Source: Megasphaera sp. AM44-1BH (GTDB taxonomy: Bacteria; Bacillota; Negativicutes; Veillonellales; Megasphaeraceae). From it: a stretch of 64,000 nucleotides of DNA. How positions within the stretch are numbered: the first letter of the stretch is position 1; every line of letters begins with the position of its first letter. Shown in pieces: positions 58,507 through 64,000 of the stretch. The stretch lies in assembly GCF_003467125.1 (NCBI RefSeq), contig NZ_QSFA01000013.1, positions 28,245 through 92,244 of the forward strand, given 5' to 3'. A program made the translations under genes and the position numbers. The notes beneath the pieces are model-generated. The model saw nothing but the letters and a program-made list of their open reading frames with translations, did not search any database and was not told the origin of the DNA.

Positions 58507-59436
58507 ATGTTGTCTGTTGTCGTCCCGGTATTCAATGAACAATTGAATATTGAGAAGTTTTATGAAGAGGCGACAAAAGCAATACAAAACCTGGATATGG
58601 ATTATGAACTCATTTTTGTCGATGATGGGTCCAAAGATACGACGCCACTTATTCTCAGCCGGCTGACCGAACAGGATGATCATGTCCGCGCTCTGATTCT
58701 GGCACGGAATTTCGGACATCAGCTTGCCATTACGTGTGGTATGGATTATGCTCAGGGGGACGCTATTATCACGATGGATGGTGATATGCAGCATCCACCA
58801 GCTATGATTCCGGATCTGGTGCAAAAATGGCGTGAAGGATTCGATGTCGTCCAGACTGTACGGAAAGGGACCGATGATGCCGGCTTTTTAAAACGGCTGA
58901 CGTCAAAATGGTATTATATTCTGCTCAATGCTCTTTCACCTGTTCATATTACGCCTGGGGGATCTGATTTTCGTCTCATCGACCGGCGGGTGCTGAATAC
59001 ATTCCGTCTGTTTCGCGAACATGACCGGTTTATCCGGGGTATGATGGGGGATATCGGCTATAAGCAGACTACACTTGATTTTATAGCTCCCCGGCGTTTT
59101 GCAGGTAAATCGAAATTCTCTGGCCGCAAGATGCTGCATTTTGCTCTCGATGGGATTACAGCCTTTTCGAAGACCCCGTTGCGTATTTCCTTTTATGCAG
59201 GGCTTTTGAGCGGCCTTTTAAGTATTATTATGATTATTCATACGCTGTACAGCCATCTTACGGGAACGGCAGCTCCGGGCTGGACTACTACGACAATCAT
59301 GGTTTGTCTCATGGGTGGCCTGCAGCTCATTTTTTTAGGCGTCATTGGTGAATATATCGGACGTATTTTTGAAGAAGTCAAGCAACGCCCCTTATACTGG
59401 CTGCGGGCTGAACTAGGTCATAAAAGACGGCCATAG
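58507..59436 (+). CDS. Membrane glycosyltransferase family 2 (polyprenyl-phosphate type)
   Basis: This GT2 enzyme of about 309 residues begins MLSVVVPVFNEQLNIEKFYEE. FVDDGSKDTT is the first acidic motif, TMDGDMQHPP the DxD, and FRGM-type FIRGMMG follows. Two C-terminal membrane helices (about 225-285) match the GtrB/DPM1/ArnC layout that makes undecaprenyl-phosphate sugars for envelope glycosylation. The start at 58507 is chosen because the promoter puts the transcription start after the upstream GTG; its ribosome site (AGAAGA) is weak. An NlpC/P60 gene follows 33 bp downstream. Confidence 0.9.
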   Translation: MLSVVVPVFNEQLNIEKFYEEATKAIQNLDMDYELIFVDDGSKDTTPLILSRLTEQDDHVRALILARNFGHQLAITCGMDYAQGDAIITMDGDMQHPPAMIPDLVQKWREGFDVVQTVRKGTDDAGFLKRLTSKWYYILLNALSPVHITPGGSDFRLIDRRVLNTFRLFREHDRFIRGMMGDIGYKQTTLDFIAPRRFAGKSKFSGRKMLHFALDGITAFSKTPLRISFYAGLLSGLLSIIMIIHTLYSHLTGTAAPGWTTTTIMVCLMGGLQLIFLGVIGEYIGRIFEEVKQRPLYWLRAELGHKRRP

Positions 59437-59469
59437 AGGGACATGCAGATAGTTTTGAGAGGAGTTTAT

Positions 59470-60228
59470 ATGAGACAGATGATGCATAGGCTACTCGTAT
59501 TCAGTCTGCTCTTTTCGGCAGTTGTCATGCCTGCCGGTGCTTATAACATAGGCGACCGGGGCGTACAGGTTATGAAGATACAGAAGCAGCTCGTAAAATA
59601 CGGGTATCCTATCGGTACGGACGGTATTTATGGGAGCGAAACGGCCCGTGCAGTACAGCGTTTTCAGGCTGATAAAGGACTGGATATTGATGGCATTGTC
59701 GATAGTAAGACCTATAAGAAACTTTTAGGCTCGTCTATGCCTAAGAACGAGGCAAAACGGGCGGAAAAAGCTAAGTCTAAAACAGTTGCCATGAAGACGA
59801 AATATCCGAGCAGCCGGAATTATACAGAATATTCAAAAATCAAGAAATTTACAAGCCATGACGTGATAGGAGACCGTCTGGTGTCTACGGCTAATAAATA
59901 CGTTGGTGTGCCGTATGTTTTTGGCGGTAACACGCCGAGCGGATTTGATTGTTCCGGTTTTACACGGTATGTTTTTTCGCATAACGGCATCAATCTGCCC
60001 CGAATGGCCGATGAACAATACCGCATCGGTTCGGCCGTATCACGGAGCGAGCTTATCCCTGGTGATCTCGTTTTCTTTTCAACGTATGAGCCGGGCGCTT
60101 CGCACGCAGGTATTTATGTTGGTGATAACCAGTTTATCAGCGCTACGAGCAGCGGCGGCATCCGGGTTGATAGCATGGACAGCGGCTACTGGGCTTCCCG
60201 CTATGTGGGAGCCAAACGGGTACGCTGA
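59470..60228 (+). CDS. NlpC/P60 peptidoglycan hydrolase with PG-binding domain
   Basis: The 252-residue exported protein has a signal peptide (about 1-24, ending PAGA), a PG_binding_1 domain (about 25-82, GDRGVQVMKIQKQLVKYGYP, GIYGSETARAVQRFQ), a basic linker, and a C-terminal NlpC/P60 domain (about 135-252). Its catalytic Cys is in GFDCSGFTRYVF, His in GASHAGIYVG, and the third residue near FISATSSGGI. It should cleave D-Glu-DAP-type bonds in stem peptides during wall remodelling. The ATG at 59470 follows GAGAGGAG. Likely co-transcribed with the GT2 gene. Confidence 0.94.
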   Translation: MRQMMHRLLVFSLLFSAVVMPAGAYNIGDRGVQVMKIQKQLVKYGYPIGTDGIYGSETARAVQRFQADKGLDIDGIVDSKTYKKLLGSSMPKNEAKRAEKAKSKTVAMKTKYPSSRNYTEYSKIKKFTSHDVIGDRLVSTANKYVGVPYVFGGNTPSGFDCSGFTRYVFSHNGINLPRMADEQYRIGSAVSRSELIPGDLVFFSTYEPGASHAGIYVGDNQFISATSSGGIRVDSMDSGYWASRYVGAKRVR

Positions 60229-60265
60229 AAATAAATCTGCTTTTAGCTCTTTTATGGCAAAAAGG

Positions 60266-60295
60266 TTGCCCAACGGGAGATAAAAAGCGTATAAT
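60266..60295 (+). promoter_or_regulatory. alaS promoter
   Basis: TTGCCC (60266-60271), an 18-bp spacer and TATAAT (60290-60295), 44 bp before the alaS start. The short leader has no room for a T-box. Confidence 0.7.
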
Positions 60296-60338
60296 CTGAG
60301 TCATACCAAAAGCTAAGACTGAGGGAGTGTTTGAAATT

Positions 60339-62948
60339 ATGAAGTATATGACGGGAAATGAAATCCGTAAAGCCTATCTGGAATTTTTCAAAAGTAAACA
60401 GCATCTGATTTTGCACAGTTTTCCACTGATTCCGGAAAACGACCCGAGCCTGCTGCTTATCGGTGCTGGTATGGCTCCGTTGAAACCGTATTTTACTGGA
60501 AAACTCGTACCGCCTTCGTATCGCGTTACGACGAGCCAGAAATGTATCCGGACTGACGACATTGACAATGTAGGCCGGACAGCCCGCCATCATACGTTTT
60601 TTGAAATGCTGGGTAATTTCTCCTTTGGCGATTATTTTAAAAAAGAAGCTATTTCCTGGGCATGGGAATTTCTGACGAAGGTCATTGAACTGGATCCGGA
60701 TAAGCTGTATGTCACTATTTATCCGGATGACAAAGAAGCCTATGATTACTGGCATAATATGATTGGTCTGGCCGATGAACGTATTTTTAAATTTGACGAT
60801 AATTTCTGGGAAATCGGCGAAGGCCCCTGTGGCCCGGATAGTGAAATATTCTATGACCTGGGACCGGAACGGGGCTGTGGCAAACCGACCTGTACGGTAG
60901 GATGTGACTGTGACCGGTATCTGGAAATATGGAATCTCGTATTCACTCAGTACAACCGTACGAAAGATGGAAAATATGAACCACTGGCCAAGAAAAATAT
61001 TGATACAGGCTGTGGGCTGGAACGGCTGGCTTCGGTTATCCAGCAGAAAGAATCGAATTTTGAAACGGATCTGATTTTCCCGATCATTGAAAAAGTCATC
61101 GCTATCAGTGGCGGAGATTATTCCCAGCCGGACCAGAAGATGGCGATGAAAGTCATTGCCGATCATATCCGGGCTATTACTGTGATGATCAGCGATGGCA
61201 TCCTGCCGAGCAATGAAGGGCGTGGCTATGTGCTGCGCCGCATCCTGCGCCGTGCTGTCCGGTATGGCCGCCTGCTGGGAATTGATCATTTGTTCCTCAG
61301 CTCTCTCGTCGATACGGTTATTGATATTCTCGGCACAGAATATCCGGAACTCAGACAATATGAAAGCCTGATCAAGAGAGTCATCGATACGGAAGAACGC
61401 CAGTTCAGTGCTACCTTGGCACAAGGTCTGGATCTGCTGCACCAGATGATGGAAGAAGCCAATAGTACAAAAATCCTTGCTGGCAGTGAAGTATTCAAAT
61501 TATACGATACCTTTGGCTTCCCTGTTGAATTAACTGAAGAAATTGCCGCAGAAAAAGGCTATACACTGGATACAGAAGGCTTTAAAAAAGCCATGACGGA
61601 ACAGCAGGAACGTGCCCGTGCCGCACGTACGAAAGTATCTGCAAAAGTGGCTGTACCGGATACGACTAAACTCGATCAGGATACTCTGGTGAATGATGCC
61701 GAAGCTGTTAACGGCCATATCGTCATGATTGGCAGAGAAGGGACGGAAGTACAGCAGGCCCGGGATGGAGAAGAAGTTACGATTATTCTTGATTCCAATC
61801 CGTTCCATGCCGAAGGAGGCGGCCAGCTTGGTGATACGGGCATATTAAAAGCCCAGGGTGGTTCTGCCCGGGTAACCGATGCCAAAGCACTGCCTAATGG
61901 TCTGGTCTATCTTATTGCAACGGTGGCAGAAGGGCAGATCCAGACTGGTGACGCCGTAGATATTGCTGTGGATAAAGCCCGGAATCTGGCAATTGCACGT
62001 AATCACACGGCAACGCATCTTCTTCAGGCTGCGCTGCGGAAGGTTCTGGGAAATCATGTCAATCAGGCAGGGTCGTTGGTGACACCGGAACATCTGCGTT
62101 TTGATTTCACGAATTTCTCCCCTGTTTCTGCAGAAGAACTGGAAAAAGTAGAGTCACTGGTCAATGAAGAAATACTGAAGAATGTACCGGTTACGATTGA
62201 AGAAATGGCATTGAAAGATGCAAAAGAAAAAGGCGCTATGGCACTTTTTGGTGAAAAGTATGGTGACAGGGTACGTGTTGTTTCTGTCGGTGATTTCAGT
62301 TGTGAATTGTGTGGCGGCTCCCATGTAACAAATACCGCTGCGATTGGTTCATTCCGGATTCTCTCTGAAACGGGGACAGGAACAGGTGTACGCCGTATCG
62401 AAGCGGTTACCGGGGCAGCCGCCCTTCAAAAAGCCAAGGCTGATGAAGCGGTTATCCGTAATCTGGCATCGGCATTGAAGGTCAAAGCCGATGATGTAAC
62501 AGTAAAAGTCGGTCATCTCCTGAAACAGCTGAAAGATACGGAAAAGGAATTACAGCAGCTCAAAAAAGATGCCGCCCTTTCTGATCTCGATGCTATACTG
62601 GCCAGCAGAGAAGATATAAACGGAGTCCCCGTCATTGCAGCGTCAGCCCAGGCTGATTCGATGGACAGTCTGCGCGAACTGGCGGATACAGTACTGGACA
62701 AGTCCGGTAGTGGCGTAGTCCTCCTGGCAGCTGTATCTGGCGATAAAGTGCAGTTTGTCTGCAAGGTAGACAAAGGGGATACGAAAAAAGGACTTCATGC
62801 AGGAAAAATCATTAAGGCGGCAGCTCAGGCTGCTGGCGGGAATGGCGGTGGCCGTCCCGATATGGCACAGGCTGGCGGTAAGCAGCCTGAACAGATAGAT
62901 GCAGCGCTGCGGGCTGGCAAAGATATGGTTAAAAACTTACTGGGATAA
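60339..62948 (+). CDS. alaS: Alanine-tRNA ligase
   Basis: This class II synthetase of about 869 residues has the class II aminoacylation domain (1-240; motif 2 TSQKCIRTDDIDNVGRTARHHTFFEMLGNFSFGDYF), the tRNA-recognition domain, the editing domain with zinc motifs HTATHLL and CELCGGSHV (about 655), and the C-Ala domain (FVCKVDKG, GGGRPDMAQAGG). The ATG at 60339 follows GAGGGAGTG; GTG 60327 overlaps this site. Confidence 0.98.
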   Translation: MKYMTGNEIRKAYLEFFKSKQHLILHSFPLIPENDPSLLLIGAGMAPLKPYFTGKLVPPSYRVTTSQKCIRTDDIDNVGRTARHHTFFEMLGNFSFGDYFKKEAISWAWEFLTKVIELDPDKLYVTIYPDDKEAYDYWHNMIGLADERIFKFDDNFWEIGEGPCGPDSEIFYDLGPERGCGKPTCTVGCDCDRYLEIWNLVFTQYNRTKDGKYEPLAKKNIDTGCGLERLASVIQQKESNFETDLIFPIIEKVIAISGGDYSQPDQKMAMKVIADHIRAITVMISDGILPSNEGRGYVLRRILRRAVRYGRLLGIDHLFLSSLVDTVIDILGTEYPELRQYESLIKRVIDTEERQFSATLAQGLDLLHQMMEEANSTKILAGSEVFKLYDTFGFPVELTEEIAAEKGYTLDTEGFKKAMTEQQERARAARTKVSAKVAVPDTTKLDQDTLVNDAEAVNGHIVMIGREGTEVQQARDGEEVTIILDSNPFHAEGGGQLGDTGILKAQGGSARVTDAKALPNGLVYLIATVAEGQIQTGDAVDIAVDKARNLAIARNHTATHLLQAALRKVLGNHVNQAGSLVTPEHLRFDFTNFSPVSAEELEKVESLVNEEILKNVPVTIEEMALKDAKEKGAMALFGEKYGDRVRVVSVGDFSCELCGGSHVTNTAAIGSFRILSETGTGTGVRRIEAVTGAAALQKAKADEAVIRNLASALKVKADDVTVKVGHLLKQLKDTEKELQQLKKDAALSDLDAILASREDINGVPVIAASAQADSMDSLRELADTVLDKSGSGVVLLAAVSGDKVQFVCKVDKGDTKKGLHAGKIIKAAAQAAGGNGGGRPDMAQAGGKQPEQIDAALRAGKDMVKNLLG

Positions 62949-62982
62949 TGTCCTGGCATCATAGATAAAGGATGTGACAAAC

Positions 62983-63243
62983 ATGGCAATTAGTGATGAA
63001 ACGATGATCGTAAAAAACAGAAATGAGGAACAGACTGTTGCTTCCATGATTCTGGAAGACGTGTATCATGCCCTGGAGGAAAAAGGATATAATCCTATTA
63101 ATCAGATTGTAGGATATCTTCTTTCTGGCGATCCAACGTACATTACGAGTCATAATAATGCTCGCAGTAATATCCGCCGTATTGAACGGGACGAATTGAT
63201 TGAAGAACTGGTTCGTTCGTACGTCAAACAGCATAATTTATAG
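62983..63243 (+). CDS. IreB family regulatory phosphoprotein (UPF0297)
   Basis: This 86-residue protein matches the UPF0297/YrzL family, named after Enterococcus IreB, a substrate of the PASTA kinase IreK. Signature blocks are VYHALEEKGYNPINQIVGYLLSGDPTYITSHNNARS and RRIERDELIEELV. The alaS-ireB-ruvX-DUF1292 order is the standard Firmicute arrangement. Ribosome site AAAGGATG. Its role in this organism is not known. Confidence 0.95.
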   Translation: MAISDETMIVKNRNEEQTVASMILEDVYHALEEKGYNPINQIVGYLLSGDPTYITSHNNARSNIRRIERDELIEELVRSYVKQHNL

Positions 63244-63250
63244 GAGACAT

Positions 63251-63667
63251 ATGAGAATCTTAGGTCTGGACGTAGGCTCGCGTACCATAGGCGTTGCCTG
63301 CAGCGATCCCTTATTGCTGACGGCTCAGGGAATGGAAACAATAAAGCGGCAATCGAAAAAGAAAGATTTTGCCCGCCTGAAAGAAATTATAAAAGAAAAA
63401 GATGTACATCGTGTTGTCGTTGGTAAACCACGTCATATGAATGGTGATTACAGCGAGAATATGGAGAAAATTGAACAGTTTGTCTCAGAATTAAAAAAAG
63501 TGCTCCCCGATATGGAATTTGTGTATTGGGATGAACGCCTGACAACTGTCATGGCGACCCAGGTACTTATGGAAGGAAATGTGCGCCGGGAAAAGCGGAA
63601 ACAGTTCGTTGACAAAATGGCGGCAGTTCTGATATTGCAAAATTATTTAGATGCTCAGGGAGGATAA
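63251..63667 (+). CDS. ruvX: Pre-16S rRNA nuclease / Holliday junction resolvase-like protein
   Basis: This 138-residue YqgF-fold (RNase H-like) protein begins MRILGLDVGSRTIGVACSDP. VVVGKPRHMNGDYSENM and the acidic FVYWDERLTTVMA and DKMAAVLILQNYLD carry the active-site carboxylates. The family matures the 5' end of 16S rRNA and was first proposed as a resolvase. The ATG at 63251 follows TAGGAGAC, 7 bp after ireB. Confidence 0.96.
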   Translation: MRILGLDVGSRTIGVACSDPLLLTAQGMETIKRQSKKKDFARLKEIIKEKDVHRVVVGKPRHMNGDYSENMEKIEQFVSELKKVLPDMEFVYWDERLTTVMATQVLMEGNVRREKRKQFVDKMAAVLILQNYLDAQGG

Positions 63668-63668
63668 T

Positions 63669-63944
63669 ATGGCAGAAGACATGTTGGAAGAAGTTGAAGT
63701 AATCACCATAACTGGTGAAGACGGGCAGGAAGAATACTATGCAGTCGATGTGACCATTCCGTATGCAGGCAAGGAGTTTGCTGTACTCGTTCCGTACAGT
63801 GAAGAAGGTGATGAATCTGCTGATGGTGATGCTATCATTGCACGTCTTGATGAAGAAGATGGCGAAACTGTGTATGTGTCCCCGACAGATGAAGAATTTG
63901 AAGCAGTGCTTCATGCCTACGACAAATTAATGGAAGAAGAATAG
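63669..63944 (+). CDS. DUF1292 domain protein (YrzB-like)
   Basis: This very acidic 91-residue protein has the DUF1292 pattern: VITITGEDGQEEYYAV, FAVLVPYSEE and YVSPTDEEFEAVLHAYDKL. It is the usual last gene of the alaS-ireB-ruvX cluster. Its function is unknown. The ATG at 63669 follows GGGAGGAT; it begins 1 bp after the ruvX stop. Confidence 0.93.
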   Translation: MAEDMLEEVEVITITGEDGQEEYYAVDVTIPYAGKEFAVLVPYSEEGDESADGDAIIARLDEEDGETVYVSPTDEEFEAVLHAYDKLMEEE

Positions 63945-63953
63945 TAATTTGAT

Positions 63954-63999
63954 AAAAAGGGTCTAGTCCAACTTTTGTGGTTGGGCTAGACCTTTTTTT
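63954..63999 (+). terminator. Terminator of the alaS operon
   Basis: AAAAAGGGTCTAG-TCCAAC pairs with GTTGG-GCTAGACC around TTTTGTG, followed by seven T at the window edge. Confidence 0.93.
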
Positions 64000-64000
64000 G

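Noticed and set aside
1..64000. tRNA, rRNA, CRISPR arrays, insertion sequences, prophage or integrated elements
   Set aside because: I scanned the intergenic regions for tRNA T-loop patterns, regular direct repeats, transposase or integrase genes and terminal inverted repeats, and saw none. Gene content and codon use look uniformly chromosomal.

Overview
The window is about 64 kb of dense, roughly 48-50 % GC bacterial chromosome. Firmicute signatures (Phe T-box, ZTP riboswitch, tig-clpP-clpX-lon-engB, alaS-ireB-ruvX-DUF1292, strong Shine-Dalgarno sites) sit beside a complete ADP-heptose/heptosyltransferase LPS operon and an outer-membrane beta-barrel protein. That combination points to a diderm Firmicute of the class Negativicutes. 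Pyruvate:ferredoxin oxidoreductase, a lactate/2-hydroxyacid dehydrogenase, an acyl-CoA dehydrogenase and fhs suit an anaerobic fermenter; a Megasphaera/Dialister-like Veillonellaceae member is my best guess, and it is an inference.

Layout. 0-10 kb: the 5' end of a nitroreductase, a DapF-superfamily racemase resembling CntK histidine racemases, a ZTP riboswitch controlling fhs, a cyclodeaminase-like folate enzyme, a macro-domain protein followed by a von Willebrand A protein, an MBL hydrolase, trmL, a YlbF-family gene, murB and typA. 10-21 kb: pyruvate:ferredoxin oxidoreductase, a small unknown protein overlapping a lipoprotein nuclease gene, an AEC transporter, brnQ on the minus strand with a long leader, an unknown membrane protein, an L-2-hydroxyacid dehydrogenase and a DUF362 ferredoxin-like protein. 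21-26 kb: HAD phosphatase, M16C peptidase, glutamyl-Q tRNA(Asp) synthetase.

26-39 kb is the division and cell-wall (dcw) cluster: mraZ-rsmH-ftsL-murE-murF-mraY-murD-murG-murC-ddl-ftsQ-ftsZ. It makes peptidoglycan precursors from UDP-MurNAc to lipid II and supplies early divisome parts, but it lacks ftsI, ftsW and ftsA. A terminator hairpin lies where ftsI would be expected. nrdR follows ftsZ, then hldE-hldD-gmhB and two family 9 glycosyltransferases (ADP-heptose synthesis and LPS inner core), then an outer-membrane protein gene.

45-48 kb: a structured non-coding RNA of about 233 nt, driven by a perfect consensus promoter and ended by a strong terminator, that I cannot assign to a family. Next come two overlapping hotdog thioesterases and an acyl-CoA dehydrogenase. 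48-64 kb: Phe T-box, pheS-pheT, tig-clpP-clpX, lon-engB, a thioredoxin with an atypical active site, a membrane GT2, an NlpC/P60 hydrolase, and alaS-ireB-ruvX-DUF1292.

I see no tRNA, rRNA, CRISPR array, insertion sequence or prophage. Nearly all genes are on the plus strand, and most transcription units end in clear intrinsic terminators. The strongest candidates for something undescribed are the 45.2 kb RNA, the macro/VWA pair and the reduced dcw cluster.
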